Assembly (NCBI RefSeq): GCF_900168295.1
Contig: NZ_FVZL01000002.1
Coordinates: 516,727-580,726, forward strand
Origin: Arthrobacter sp. P2b
Lineage (GTDB): Bacteria > Actinomycetota > Actinomycetes > Actinomycetales > Micrococcaceae
Direction of reading: 5' to 3'
Length of the DNA stretch: 64,000 bases
Numbering within the stretch: position 1 is the first letter of the stretch; every line of letters starts with the position of its first letter. This document shows positions 8,142-17,727 of the stretch, piece by piece. The notes beneath the pieces are model-generated. The model saw only the letters and a program-made list of their open reading frames with translations, was not told where the DNA came from and searched no databases. Position numbers and translations under genes: made by a program.

Positions 8142-9500
8142 CTACGCCTCCGTCTTTCCGAGCAGGATGCGGGCTTCGGCCACAAGGGTGATGGAGCCGG
8201 TCACCAGCACGCCGCCGGAAAGGTCGTCGTTGGCTTCGGCACGTTCCACGGCCCACTCCAGGGCGTCGTCGAGCTTTTCGGCGATGTGGACGTTGTCCTC
8301 GCCGAATCCCAGATCCACCGCAAGCTCAGCCAGTTCCGCGGCGGGGACAGCCCGCGGGGAGTTCGACTGCGTGAAGCAGTACTCCTCGGCCATGCCGCCC
8401 AGCGATTCCTTGAGCTGGCGGAGGATTTCCTCGGCGTCCTTTTCCTTCAGCACACCCACCACCGGGACGAGCCGCGTGAACGTAAACGCCTCCTGCAGCG
8501 CGGCGGCCGAGGCCTTGATCCCGTCCGGGTTGTGGGCGGCATCAACGATGATGGTGGGCGCGGTCCGTACCACCTCAAGCCTGCCGGGCGAGGTGACGGC
8601 GGCGAAGCCTTCCTGCAGCACCTCAAAGTCCAGTTCCTTTTCGCCGCCGAAGAAGGCTTCCAGGGCGGCCACCGCAACGGCGGCGTTCTGCGCCTGGTGC
8701 TCGCCGTGCAGCGGCACCAGCAGTTCCGGATAGCGCCCGGCGATGCCCTGGATGGTTACCACCTGGCCGCCCACCGCCACGGTGCGGGACTCCACGCCAA
8801 ACTCCACGCCCTCGAAGCGGAACGGCACCCCCACGTCCTTTGCCTTCTCCAGGAGGACCTGGGCGGCGTCCAGGGGCTGGGCCGCGCTGATGAGGTACCC
8901 GCCGGGCTTGATGATGCCGGCCTTTTCCAGGGCAATGTCCCCGGTGGTGTCACCCAGCAGGTCGGTGTGGTCCAGCGAGATCGGCGTGATGACTGAAACC
9001 TGGCCGTCACCCACGTTGGTGGCATCCGTGATGCCGCCCAGCCCCACCTCGATGATGGCCACGTTGACGGGCTGGTCCGCGAAGATGGCGAAGCCCAGGA
9101 TGGTGAGGCACTCGAAGTACGTCAGCCGGGGCTGCCCGTCCGCTTCCAGCTCGGAATCGACAATCTGCAGGTAGGGGCGGATCTCGTCCCAGATCCGGAC
9201 AAACGTTTCATCTGAGACGGGATGCCCGTCGATGCTGATCCGCTCCGTGACCTTGGACAGGTGCGGGCTGGTGTAGCGGCCCGTGCTGAGCCCGTGGGCC
9301 CGCAGGACGGACTCGATCATGCGGGAGGTGGAGGTCTTGCCGTTCGTGCCGGTCACGTGGATGATCGGGAACGCCTTGTTGGGTTCGCCCAGCACATCCA
9401 TGGCCCGGAACAGCGGCGCGAGCCGGGGCTCCATCTTGTTTTCGGGCGCCCGCCCCAGAAGCTCCGCATAGACGCTTTCCACGGAAAATTCGTCGGTCAT
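8142..9500 (-). CDS. folC: Bifunctional folylpolyglutamate synthase / dihydrofolate synthase
   Basis: FolC adds glutamate to dihydropteroate to form dihydrofolate and then extends the polyglutamate tail on reduced folates, in the cytosol. At 452 residues it is of normal length. The Mur-ligase-type P-loop is at residues ~50-58 (VTGTNGKTSTS), followed by YTSPHLSKVTERI for substrate binding, EVGLGGITDATN, and the C-domain DAAHNPDGI. It starts three bases beyond the ileS stop and three bases before DUF4233, so ileS-folC-DUF4233 form a tight operon. Regulation by the upstream isoleucine T-box would tie folate polyglutamylation to charging of tRNA-Ile; that is an inference. Confidence 0.96.
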   Translation of the reverse strand: MTDEFSVESVYAELLGRAPENKMEPRLAPLFRAMDVLGEPNKAFPIIHVTGTNGKTSTSRMIESVLRAHGLSTGRYTSPHLSKVTERISIDGHPVSDETFVRIWDEIRPYLQIVDSELEADGQPRLTYFECLTILGFAIFADQPVNVAIIEVGLGGITDATNVGDGQVSVITPISLDHTDLLGDTTGDIALEKAGIIKPGGYLISAAQPLDAAQVLLEKAKDVGVPFRFEGVEFGVESRTVAVGGQVVTIQGIAGRYPELLVPLHGEHQAQNAAVAVAALEAFFGGEKELDFEVLQEGFAAVTSPGRLEVVRTAPTIIVDAAHNPDGIKASAAALQEAFTFTRLVPVVGVLKEKDAEEILRQLKESLGGMAEEYCFTQSNSPRAVPAAELAELAVDLGFGEDNVHIAEKLDDALEWAVERAEANDDLSGGVLVTGSITLVAEARILLGKTEA

Positions 9501-9503
9501 GTC

Positions 9504-12500
9504 CTAGGCCTCCACTTTTTCGACGGCGACGGCCGGTTCTTCGACGTCCGCCGGTACGGCTGCCAGGTCCACGGTCAGGGTCTCGCCCTTGACCAGTTCG
9601 GCGTTCGCCAGCAGTGCGTCCACAACATTTTGCCGGGCGGTGACGGACGTCCTGATCCGGTCGCTGACGTTAAGCCCGGCATCCTTGCGTGCCTGCTGGA
9701 TGGCGCGGACCATGTCGCGTGCCAGTCCTTCAGCCTCAAGCTCCGGGGTCACCTCCGTATTGAGGACCACGAAGCCACCGCCGGGGAGTACGGCGACAGA
9801 CGCCGACCCGCCCTCGGATTCGGCCACAACGGTTTCCAGCGTGTACTCCTGGGGTTCCAGCTGGAGCCCGCCCGCGGTGACCACGCCGTCGTCGTCCACT
9901 GACCAGTCGCCGGACTTGGAGCCCTTGATGGCGGCCTGGACGTTCTTGCCCAGGCGCGGGCCCGCTGCCCGGGCGTTGACCACCAGCTTCTGCTGGATGC
10001 CGAACTCCTCCGGAGCGGCGGTGGCTGCGTCAAGCAGCCGCACGGAACGGAGGTTGAGTTCGTCCGCGACGACGGCGGCGAAGCCCTCCAGCGCGTCGGC
10101 ACCGGGTGCCACCACCGTGAGTTCCTGCAGCGGCAGGCGGACCCGCAGGTTGGCAGCCTTGCGGAGTGACGAACCGGTGGAGCAGATCTGCTGGACCCGG
10201 TCCATGGCCTGGACCAGGTCTGGGTTCGCAGGGAACATTCCGGCGTCGGGCCAGTTGGCCAGGTGTACAGACCGGCCGCCCGTAAGCCCGCGCCAGATTT
10301 CCTCGGACACCAGGGGCAGCAGCGAAGCCGCGGCCCGGGAGACCGTCTCGAGGGCCGTGAACAGCGCGTCGAAGGCGTCCCGGTCTTCGTCGAAGAAGCG
10401 CTGGCGGCTGCGGCGGACGTACCAGTTGGTGAGCATGTCCAGGTAGCTGCGCAGTTCATCGCAGGCCCCGGAGATGTCATAGGTGTCCAGTTGCGCGGTC
10501 ATGTTCCGGACCAGGTCGCCCGTGTTGGCCAGCAGGTACTGGTCCAGGGTGTCGTTGTACCCGTCGTAGCGCAGGGTGGCGTCGTAGCCGGCGCCGCCGT
10601 TGGCCGCGTTGGTGTACAGCGTGAAGAAGCTGTACACGTTCCAGAGCGGCAGGATGACCTGGCGGACGCCGTCGCGGATCCCCTGCTCGGTGACCACCAG
10701 GTTGCCGCCGCGCAGGATGGGGCTGGACATCAGGAACCAGCGCATGGCGTCGGAACCGTCGCGGTCCAGCACCTCGGACACGTCGGGGTAGTTGCGCAGG
10801 CTCTTGGACATTTTTTGCCCGTCGGAGCCCAGCACGATGCCGTGGCTGATGACGTTGCGGAACGCAGGCCGGTCGAACAGTGCCGTCGACAGGATGTGCA
10901 GCATGTAGAACCAGCCGCGGGTCTGGCCGATGTATTCGACAATGAAGTCGGCCGGATTGTGGGTGTCGAACCAGGCTTCGTTCTGGAACGGGTAATGAAC
11001 CTGGCCGTACGGCATGGAGCCGGAGTCGAACCAGACGTCCAGCACGTCCTCCACGCGGCGCATCACGGACTGGCCCTCTTCCGGGGTGCGGGGGTCGTCC
11101 GGGTTGGGGCGGGTGAGTTCGTCAATGAACGGGCGGTGCAGGTCCACCTGGCCGTCGTTGTTCAGCGGCAGCCGGCCAAAGTCCGCCTCGATCTCGGCCA
11201 GGGAGCCGTACACGTCCGTGCGGGGGTATTCGGGGTCGCTGGACTGCCACACCGGGATGGGGCTGCCCCAGTAGCGGTTGCGGCTGATGGACCAGTCGCG
11301 GGCGTTTTCCAGCCATTTGCCGAACTGGCCGTCCTTGACGTTGCCGGGGATCCAGTTGATCTCCTGGTTCAGCTCGGACATCCGGTCCTTGAACTTGGTG
11401 ACTTCCACATACCAGGAGGACACCGCGCGGTAGATCAGGGGGTTGCGGCACCGCCAGCAGTGCGGGTAGCTGTGCTCGTAGCTTGCCTGCCGGACCAGGC
11501 GGCCCTGGGCGCGGAGCACCTGGGTGATGGGCTTGTTGGCTTCAAAAACCTGCAGCCCCACGATGTCGTGCAGGTCCCCATGCTTGAACAGCGGCAGGAA
11601 CTTGGCGCCCTCGTCGACGGACAGGATCACCGGGATGCCGGCCTCTTCGCAGACCTTCTGGTCATCCTCACCGTAGGCGGGAGCCTGGTGGACGATGCCG
11701 GTGCCGTCCGTGGTGGTGACGTAGTCGGCCACCAGGATCCGCCAGGCGTTCTCCATGCCGTACTTTTCGTTGTCTGCGAAGTCCTGCCACAGCGGCTGGT
11801 AGGCCAGGCCCTCCAGCTCCGCGCCCGTGTGCGTGGAGACCACGGCGGCCTGGGCATCCTCGAAGTTGTCGTAGCCCAGGTCCTTGGCGTAGGCGCCCAC
11901 CAGGTCAGCCGCCAGCAGGAAGCTGCCGGCGACGGGGGCATCGGCCGAGGCCGCCTTCATGCCGTTGGGGCCTGCCGGGAGGACGGCATAGGTGATGGAC
12001 GGCCCGACGGCGAGCGCGGCGTTGGTGGGCAGCGTCCAGGGGGTGGTGGTCCAGGCGAGGGCCTGGACGCCGGCCAGCTGCCGCGAGAGCTCGGACTCCC
12101 CCGCCGTGATGGGGAACGTGACGGTGACGGTCTGGTCCTGGCGGTTCTTGTAGACGTCGTCGTCCATGCGCAGTTCGTGGTTGGACAGCGGCGTCTCGTC
12201 CTTCCAGCAGTAGGGCAGCACGCGGTAGCCGTTGTAGGTGAGGCCTTTTTCGTGCAGCTGCTTGAAGGCCCAGAGGACCGACTCCATGTACTCCACGTTG
12301 AGGGTCTTGTAGTCGTTGTCGAAGTCCACCCAGCGGGCCTGGCGGGTGACGTAGTTGCGCCATTCGTCGGCGTACTTCATCACCGACGCACGGCAGGCGT
12401 CGTTGAACTTATCGATGCCCATGGCTTCGATCTGGGTTTTGTCCGTCATGCCCAGCTGCTTCATGGCTTCCAGTTCCGCGGGAAGCCCATGGGTGTCCCA

Positions 12501-12812
12501 GCCAAAGCGGCGCTCTACACGCTTGCCGCGCTGGGTCTGGTAGCGGCCCACCAGGTCCTTGGCGTATCCGGTGAGCAGGTGGCCGTAGTGGGGCAGGCCG
12601 TTGGCGAACGGGGGGCCGTCGTAGAACACGAACTCGTTGCTGCCGGGTTCACCGCCGGGGGCGTCGGCGCTGCGCTGGTCGATGCTGGCCTGGAATGTGC
12701 CGTCCTGGTCCCAGTACTTCAGGATGCGCTCTTCGATCTCCGGGAACTTCACGGAGGCGGAAACGCCTGCACTGCCGCTGGTGGAGGCTGAGGCCTTGGG
12801 GTAATACGTCAT
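9504..12812 (-). CDS. ileS: Isoleucyl-tRNA synthetase
   Basis: This class Ia synthetase attaches isoleucine to tRNA-Ile. The 1102 residues fit the long eukaryote-like IleS type common in actinobacteria. The HIGH signature appears as [12 protein letters not shown] near residue ~85; the CP1 editing domain occupies about 200-440; [11 protein letters not shown] is the KMSKS loop; and the C-terminal part contains the anticodon-binding and late domains. I chose the ATG at 12812 ([10 protein letters not shown]), nine bases after an AGGA motif; an ATG at 12821 is possible but abuts that motif. It is the first gene of an operon with folC, DUF4233 and ndk, and is preceded by a T-box leader. Confidence 0.96.
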   Translation of the reverse strand: MTYYPKASASTSGSAGVSASVKFPEIEERILKYWDQDGTFQASIDQRSADAPGGEPGSNEFVFYDGPPFANGLPHYGHLLTGYAKDLVGRYQTQRGKRVERRFGWDTHGLPAELEAMKQLGMTDKTQIEAMGIDKFNDACRASVMKYADEWRNYVTRQARWVDFDNDYKTLNVEYMESVLWAFKQLHEKGLTYNGYRVLPYCWKDETPLSNHELRMDDDVYKNRQDQTVTVTFPITAGESELSRQLAGVQALAWTTTPWTLPTNAALAVGPSITYAVLPAGPNGMKAASADAPVAGSFLLAADLVGAYAKDLGYDNFEDAQAAVVSTHTGAELEGLAYQPLWQDFADNEKYGMENAWRILVADYVTTTDGTGIVHQAPAYGEDDQKVCEEAGIPVILSVDEGAKFLPLFKHGDLHDIVGLQVFEANKPITQVLRAQGRLVRQASYEHSYPHCWRCRNPLIYRAVSSWYVEVTKFKDRMSELNQEINWIPGNVKDGQFGKWLENARDWSISRNRYWGSPIPVWQSSDPEYPRTDVYGSLAEIEADFGRLPLNNDGQVDLHRPFIDELTRPNPDDPRTPEEGQSVMRRVEDVLDVWFDSGSMPYGQVHYPFQNEAWFDTHNPADFIVEYIGQTRGWFYMLHILSTALFDRPAFRNVISHGIVLGSDGQKMSKSLRNYPDVSEVLDRDGSDAMRWFLMSSPILRGGNLVVTEQGIRDGVRQVILPLWNVYSFFTLYTNAANGGAGYDATLRYDGYNDTLDQYLLANTGDLVRNMTAQLDTYDISGACDELRSYLDMLTNWYVRRSRQRFFDEDRDAFDALFTALETVSRAAASLLPLVSEEIWRGLTGGRSVHLANWPDAGMFPANPDLVQAMDRVQQICSTGSSLRKAANLRVRLPLQELTVVAPGADALEGFAAVVADELNLRSVRLLDAATAAPEEFGIQQKLVVNARAAGPRLGKNVQAAIKGSKSGDWSVDDDGVVTAGGLQLEPQEYTLETVVAESEGGSASVAVLPGGGFVVLNTEVTPELEAEGLARDMVRAIQQARKDAGLNVSDRIRTSVTARQNVVDALLANAELVKGETLTVDLAAVPADVEEPAVAVEKVEA

Positions 12813-12824
12813 TCTCGACATCCT

Positions 12825-13110
12825 GGGTTGAGCGTGGCGAACTGCCGGCAGGTGCCGGGCAGTTCCGTTCAGGATGCGAGGACGGCTGCCGTGCTGTCCG
12901 GGGACTGCACGCTCACCGCGGTACCACCTCACTTACCGGCGCTGCACGCTCCCTGGGGAACGGGCTCTGCTCCGGCCTCTCATTGACTGCTGTGACGGGC
13001 TTACCCGTCCGGTTCTACTGGCGCTGGCCGCCGTGCTGGCAGTTTCGCGTGTTCTTCCGGAAGCTCACCGGTGATTGCCGGGTCATAGCTGTCTTTCGAG
13101 TCTACTATTG
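12825..13110 (-). promoter_or_regulatory. Isoleucine T-box leader of ileS (actinobacterial, ultrashort stem I)
   Basis: On the minus strand the conserved T-box AGGTGGTACCGCGGT occupies 12930-12916. Upstream, a short stem I with GGCAATCACCGGTGAGC puts an ATC isoleucine specifier at 13075-13073, followed by CCGGAAGAAC. This arrangement matches the actinobacterial ileS T-boxes, where uncharged tRNA-Ile frees the ribosome-binding site rather than preventing termination. I see no U-tract terminator before ileS, consistent with translational control. The boundaries are estimated. Confidence 0.92.
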
Positions 13111-13148
13111 CCGCGGCCTCCAGTGCCATTCCCCGTATCTCCAGGGCG

Positions 13149-13907
13149 TCAGCTTTTCCTGATCAGCTTGTGGTTGGCTGCCTGCGCCACAGGCCGGATG
13201 ACGATCTGGTCCAGGTTGACGTGGTGCGGGGCGGTGACGGCGTAGCGCACCACGTCGGCGACGTCTTCGGCCGTGAGCGGCTTCTCCACTCCCTGGTAGA
13301 CCTTGTCCGCGGCCTGCCGGTCTCCGAGCCGGTTGAGAGCGAATTCCTCCGTGTAGACGAGGCCGGGGGCAACCTCGATCACGCGGACGTTGTGTTCGGC
13401 TTCCTCCAGCCGCAGCGCTCCCGTCATGGCGTGCTGGGCGAACTTCGCCGCGTTGTAGCCGCCGCCGCCTTCGTAGGCCGCCAGCGCCGCCGTCGACGTC
13501 AGGTTGAGCACCGTGCCTTCACCGGTGGCCCGCAGCATGGGAAGGAAAGCCCGGGTCAGTTTCATGGTCCCCAGGACGTTGACGCGGTACATCCATTCCC
13601 AGTCCTCGGTGCTGGCCCCGCCGATGGTGTCGGCGCCCCTGGCGCCGCCTGCGATATTGATCAGGGTGTCGACGCCGCCGGCTTCGGTGACCTGGGAGAG
13701 GAGCCGGGACACGTCGTCGTCCTCGGAAATATCGGCAGGGATCGCCACCGCGCCCGTCTCAGCCGCCAGTGCCGCCAGGCGGTCCTCCCGGCGGGCAACG
13801 GCAAACACGGTCCATCCGGCGGCCCGCAGGGCGCGGACGGTGGCTTCCCCAATGCCGCTGCTTGCACCCGTCACCAAAGCTGCCTTGTTCTGCACGTCAT
13901 CAGTCAT
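13149..13907 (-). CDS. SDR-family oxidoreductase (YdfG/clavulanate-dehydrogenase-like)
   Basis: This 252-residue classical short-chain dehydrogenase has the cofactor motif TGASSGIGEA at residues ~14-23 and the NAG-equivalent 'NIAGGARG'. An asparagine-serine-tyrosine-lysine catalytic set follows: NLTSTAAL supplies the serine region and YNAAKFAQ the Tyr-x-x-x-Lys. An arginine in VARREDR suggests NADP(H). The closest annotated relatives in general terms are serine/3-hydroxy-acid dehydrogenases of the YdfG type, but the substrate cannot be read from sequence. It stands alone between the ileS leader and valS, divergent from valS. Confidence 0.85.
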   Translation of the reverse strand: MTDDVQNKAALVTGASSGIGEATVRALRAAGWTVFAVARREDRLAALAAETGAVAIPADISEDDDVSRLLSQVTEAGGVDTLINIAGGARGADTIGGASTEDWEWMYRVNVLGTMKLTRAFLPMLRATGEGTVLNLTSTAALAAYEGGGGYNAAKFAQHAMTGALRLEEAEHNVRVIEVAPGLVYTEEFALNRLGDRQAADKVYQGVEKPLTAEDVADVVRYAVTAPHHVNLDQIVIRPVAQAANHKLIRKS

Positions 13908-14080
13908 GGCACCACCCTAACCGCGCCTGGCGGGACAGGCCGCGAAGTTGTTAAACAGCGTTATCTGGAGGGATGGGCCGGAAGGCAGTCCAGCAGGACC
14001 TGCGCATGGTCGGCCCCGCTATGGCTCGCTACTGCCTGCTGCGTTCTGTGGGATTGAACAGAACATGAAAGAATTGCCGA

Positions 14081-16702
14081 ATGGCTGAAGACAAACAGGG
14101 TACAGACACGCCCACCACCGCCCCCATCAACGTTCCGGACAAGCCGGCCCTCGAAGGCCTTGAGGCTGCCCTGACGCAGCGCTGGCTGACCGAAGGGACC
14201 TACAAGTTCAACCCGGACACCACCCGGGAGCAGGTCTATTCGATCGACACTCCCCCGCCCACCGCCTCGGGCTCCCTGCACGTGGGGCACATGTTTTCCT
14301 TCACCCAGACGGACGTCCTGGCGCGCTACCAGCGCATGACGGGCAAGAACGTCTTCTACCCCATGGGCTGGGACGACAACGGCCTGCCCACCGAACGCCG
14401 GGTGCAGAACTACTACGGCGTGCGCTGCGACCCCGCCATTCCGTACAACGCCGACTACCGGCCGCCGGCGCAGCCCGCCAAGAACCAGCGCGACTTCGAC
14501 GTCGTCTCGCGCCGGAACTTCATTGAACTCTGCGAGGAACTCGCCGTTGAGGACGAGAAGGTCTTCGAGAGCCTCTTCCAGCAGCTGGGCCTCTCGGTCG
14601 ACTGGGAACTGACCTACCGCACCATCGACGACGCCTCCCGCGAAGTCTCCCAGCGCGCCTTCCTGGCCAACCTGGCCAGCGGTGACGCCTACATGGCCGA
14701 AGCACCCACGCTGTGGGATGTAACGTTCCGTACCGCGGTTGCGCAGGCCGAGCTTGAGGACCGTGAGGTTGCCGGAGCGTACTACCGCTACCCGTTCTTT
14801 ACCGAAGACGGCGAAAAGATCTTCATCGAAACAACCCGGCCCGAGCTCCTGGCGGCGTGCGCCGCCCTGGTGGCAAACCCCGACGACGAGCGGTACCAGC
14901 CGCTGTTCGGCAAAAAGGTCACCTCCCCGGTCTTCGGCGTCGAGGTGGAGGTTAAGGCCCACCCTCTGGCGAAGGCGGACAAGGGCTCCGGCATCGCCAT
15001 GGTGTGTACCTTCGGTGACCTCACGGACGTTACCTGGTGGCGCGAACTTCAGCTGCCCACCCGGGCGATCGTGGGCCGTGACGGCCGCATCGTCACCGAG
15101 ACCCCGGACTGGATCACCACTGACATCGGCCGCGAGGGCTTCGCCGCGATTGCGGGCAAGACCGTCTTCAGCGCCAAGGAAGCCGTGGTGAAGCTCCTGG
15201 AAGCTGCCGATCTGCTCGACGGCGAACCCAAAAAGATCATGCACCCGGTGAACTTCTACGAAAAGGGTGACAAGCCCCTGGAAGTTGTCACCTCACGCCA
15301 GTGGTACATCCGCAACGGGGGCCGGGACGAGGACCGCCGGGAACGCCTGATTTCCCGCGGCCACGACATCAATTTCCACCCCGCCTTCATGCGCTCACGG
15401 TACGAGAACTGGATTGCCGGCCTTAACGGTGACTGGCTGGTCTCGCGCCAGCGCTTCTTCGGTGTGCCCATCCCCGTCTGGTATCCGCTCGATGCCGACG
15501 GCAACCCCGACTACGACGCCCCCATCGTGCCCTCCGACGAGCAGCTGCCGGTGGACCCGCTGGCTGAGGCAGCGCCGGGATACGACGAGTCCCAGCGCGA
15601 CGTGCCCGGCGGCTTCACCGGTGACGCGGACATCTTTGACACCTGGGCAACCTCCTCCCTGACCCCGCAGATTGTGGGCGGCTGGAGCCGGGACGAGGAC
15701 CTGTTCGCCAAGGTGTTCCCGTTCGATTTGCGCCCCCAGGGCCACGACATCATCCGTACCTGGCTGTTCTCTTCCGTGGTCCGGGCCGATGCGCTGCAGA
15801 ACACCGCCCCATGGAAGCATGCGGCCATCTCCGGATGGATCCTGGACCCGGACCGCAAAAAGATGTCCAAGTCCAAGGGCAATGTGGTGGTCCCCACCGA
15901 CGTGCTGGACGAGTTCGGTTCCGACGCCGTCCGGTACTGGGCCACATCAGCGAAGCTCGGTGCTGATACGGCCTACGAAATTGCCCAGATGAAGATCGGC
16001 CGGCGCCTGGCCATCAAGCTCCTGAACGCGTCCAAGTTCGTGCTGAACCTGGGTGCCACGGAGGCATCTGTACTGTCCGGTGACCTGTCGGTGCTCAGCA
16101 ACCCGCTGGACCGGGCGGTCCTGGCCCAGTTGGCCGAGGTTGTGGCGCAGTCCACCAAGGCGTTCGAGAACTACGATTACGCCCGTGCACTGCAGATTAC
16201 GGAGAGCTTCTTCTGGCAGTTCACAGACGACTATGTGGAGCTCATCAAGGACCGCGCTTACGGTGCCGCCGGCGAAGCCGAGCAGGCCTCCGTGCTGGCA
16301 GCACTTGCCACCACCCTTGACACGCTGCTGCGGCTGTTCGCGCCGTTCCTGCCGTTCGCCACCGAAGAGGTCTGGAGCTGGTGGCGGAACGGCTCTGTCC
16401 ACCGTGCCGAATGGCCTGCAGCGCTGGAGATTCCGGGCGGCGACACCACGATGCTGGCCACGGTGGGCGTTGCACTCAGCGGTGTCCGGAAGGCGAAGTC
16501 CGAGGCAAAGGTCAAGCAGCGCACGGAGGTGCTGTCGGCCACCATTACGGCTCCGGAGGCGCTGACCGCGCAGCTCCAGGCCGGCCTTTCAGACCTGAAG
16601 GCTGCGTCCAACGCCCGCGAGATCACCCTGGTGGCGGCCGAGGGCGAACTGTCCGTCAGCGATGTGGCCCTCGCGGCTTCTGATGAGCCCGCCAAGGCAT
16701 AA
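14081..16702 (+). CDS. valS: Valyl-tRNA synthetase
   Basis: ValS charges tRNA-Val and edits mischarged threonine. The 873 residues correspond to the shorter bacterial form. The ATP-binding HIGH variant is HVGHMFSFTQTD near residue 68. The sequence GWDDNGLPTERR follows it, an editing CP1 domain spans about 190-330, and KMSKSKGN lies near residue 593. The C-terminal part contains the anticodon-binding helical domain and a reduced coiled-coil arm. It is monocistronic, followed by a hairpin with a TTTT tail. No T-box was recognised upstream. Confidence 0.96.
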   Translation: MAEDKQGTDTPTTAPINVPDKPALEGLEAALTQRWLTEGTYKFNPDTTREQVYSIDTPPPTASGSLHVGHMFSFTQTDVLARYQRMTGKNVFYPMGWDDNGLPTERRVQNYYGVRCDPAIPYNADYRPPAQPAKNQRDFDVVSRRNFIELCEELAVEDEKVFESLFQQLGLSVDWELTYRTIDDASREVSQRAFLANLASGDAYMAEAPTLWDVTFRTAVAQAELEDREVAGAYYRYPFFTEDGEKIFIETTRPELLAACAALVANPDDERYQPLFGKKVTSPVFGVEVEVKAHPLAKADKGSGIAMVCTFGDLTDVTWWRELQLPTRAIVGRDGRIVTETPDWITTDIGREGFAAIAGKTVFSAKEAVVKLLEAADLLDGEPKKIMHPVNFYEKGDKPLEVVTSRQWYIRNGGRDEDRRERLISRGHDINFHPAFMRSRYENWIAGLNGDWLVSRQRFFGVPIPVWYPLDADGNPDYDAPIVPSDEQLPVDPLAEAAPGYDESQRDVPGGFTGDADIFDTWATSSLTPQIVGGWSRDEDLFAKVFPFDLRPQGHDIIRTWLFSSVVRADALQNTAPWKHAAISGWILDPDRKKMSKSKGNVVVPTDVLDEFGSDAVRYWATSAKLGADTAYEIAQMKIGRRLAIKLLNASKFVLNLGATEASVLSGDLSVLSNPLDRAVLAQLAEVVAQSTKAFENYDYARALQITESFFWQFTDDYVELIKDRAYGAAGEAEQASVLAALATTLDTLLRLFAPFLPFATEEVWSWWRNGSVHRAEWPAALEIPGGDTTMLATVGVALSGVRKAKSEAKVKQRTEVLSATITAPEALTAQLQAGLSDLKAASNAREITLVAAEGELSVSDVALAASDEPAKA

Positions 16703-16737
16703 CGTCCGGCCAAGCCCGCCTGTTTGAGGGCAAAGGG

Positions 16738-16780
16738 GAAGCCCCATCAGCGTTTTGCCGTTGGTGGGGCTTCGACTTTT
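16738..16780 (+). terminator. valS intrinsic terminator
   Basis: A 15-bp stem (GAAGCCCCATCAGCG against CGTTGGTGGGGCTTC, with two G-U pairs) is followed by GACTTTT, 35 bases past the valS stop. It is correctly placed and oriented for valS. Confidence 0.85.
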
Positions 16781-16973
16781 CGGCCATTTGGTGACGTCTT
16801 TAATGGTCTGGCAGGATCCTCGGATCTTCAGGTCTTCCTACCTCGTCACTGGTAGCTTATATCCGGCTTTGCCGATGGCTGCGTCAAATATATATCACTG
16901 AATCTTTGGTTCCTGCGTCCCGCTTCTTTCGAAGTGGGTAAGAACCATTGTTGTCCCGGGCAGGGCCAAGCGC
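16781..16973. other. Gene-free, AT-richer spacer
   Basis: About 190 bases between the valS terminator and the hairpin at 16974 have visibly lower GC than the rest of the window (for example a CAAATATATATCACTGAATC-like run near 16885-16905). Small local inverted repeats occur at 16864-16875 and 16919-16938. I see no open reading with a ribosome-binding site and no tRNA fold. It could be eroded foreign DNA or hold a small RNA. Confidence 0.35.
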
Positions 16974-17019
16974 AAGGGCCCCGGGAGAACTACAAGCAGG
17001 TAGTTCTCCCGGGGCCCTT
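16974..17019. terminator. Perfect 20-bp hairpin after the DsbA-fold gene
   Basis: The arm at 16974-16993 is exactly complementary to 17000-17019 around a six-base loop, 22 bases past the end of the minus-strand DsbA-fold gene. It has no U-tract, like several other hairpins in this window. Confidence 0.7.
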
Positions 17020-17041
17020 CGATGTTCACAGAGGGGCCGGT

Positions 17042-17656
17042 TCAGCTGAACTCCGGACGCTCCGTGCGGCTGCGCTTCAGCTCGAAGAAGTGCGGGTACG
17101 CAGCAAGGGCAGTGGTGGCGTCCCACAGCTTGCCGGCCTCTTCGCCCCGTGGAATGCGGGTGAGGACGGGGCCGAAGAACGCCGTTCCGTTGAAGGCCAC
17201 CACCGGGGTGCCGACGTCCTGGCCCACCAGGGAAATGCCTTCCTCGTGGCTTGCCCGAAGCTGGGCATCATAGGCGTCGCTGGTTGCAGCCTCGGCCAGG
17301 GAGGACGGGAGGCCGCATTCCGCAAGGGCCTTGGTGATCACGAGGCCCCGGTCCTTCTCGCCGGCGTCGTGGATCAGGGTTCCCATGGCGTCGTACAGGG
17401 CTTTCACCGTCTCCTGGCCGTGCTCCTGCTGGGCGGCGATGATCACGCGGACCATGCCCCAGGCGTTATCCATGGATTCCCGGTAGGAAGGCTCCAGGTC
17501 GCGTCCTTCATTGAGGACTGCGAGGCTCATGACGTGCCATTGCGTTTCGATGTCGCGGACGCCTTCAACCTCGCCAATCCAGCGCGAAGTGATCCAGGCG
17601 AAGGGGCACAGCGGATCAAACCAGAAGTCGGCCTTGTTCTTTACGGATTCAGGCAT
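17042..17656 (-). CDS. Rv2466c-type mycothiol-linked DsbA-fold protein with monothiol active site
   Basis: This 204-residue thioredoxin/DsbA-fold protein strongly resembles the mycothiol-dependent nitroreductase/reductase Rv2466c of mycobacteria: DFWFDPLCPFAWITSRW at the N-terminus, then WHVMSLAVLNEGRDL and, near the C-terminus, TPVVAFNGTAFFGPVL. In Rv2466c the active site is CPWC. Here it reads CPFA, so the nucleophilic cysteine remains and the resolving cysteine is alanine. Such an enzyme could work only through a mixed disulfide with mycothiol, like a monothiol glutaredoxin. It is cytosolic, with no signal peptide. It is transcribed away from clpX with a 70-base gap, probably independently. 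Confidence 0.85.
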   Translation of the reverse strand: MPESVKNKADFWFDPLCPFAWITSRWIGEVEGVRDIETQWHVMSLAVLNEGRDLEPSYRESMDNAWGMVRVIIAAQQEHGQETVKALYDAMGTLIHDAGEKDRGLVITKALAECGLPSSLAEAATSDAYDAQLRASHEEGISLVGQDVGTPVVAFNGTAFFGPVLTRIPRGEEAGKLWDATTALAAYPHFFELKRSRTERPEFS

Positions 17657-17727
17657 AGCGGATCCTTCAGGGGGAGGCGGCTGCGCAGGTGGCAGCCACA
17701 GCTGGCAGGGGGTAATTCGTGCAGTGG

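Noticed and set aside
7179..8996. 605-codon open reading opposite ndk, DUF4233 and folC
   Set aside because: It spans three solid minus-strand genes and carries no motif; a high-GC antisense artefact.
10263..12791. Long open reading on the plus strand opposite ileS
   Set aside because: It mirrors the confirmed ileS frame; its protein is of biased composition without family motifs, so it is an antisense shadow.
13961..15244. 427-codon minus-strand reading opposite valS
   Set aside because: It overlaps the valS HIGH-domain coding region and has no ribosome-binding site or domain.
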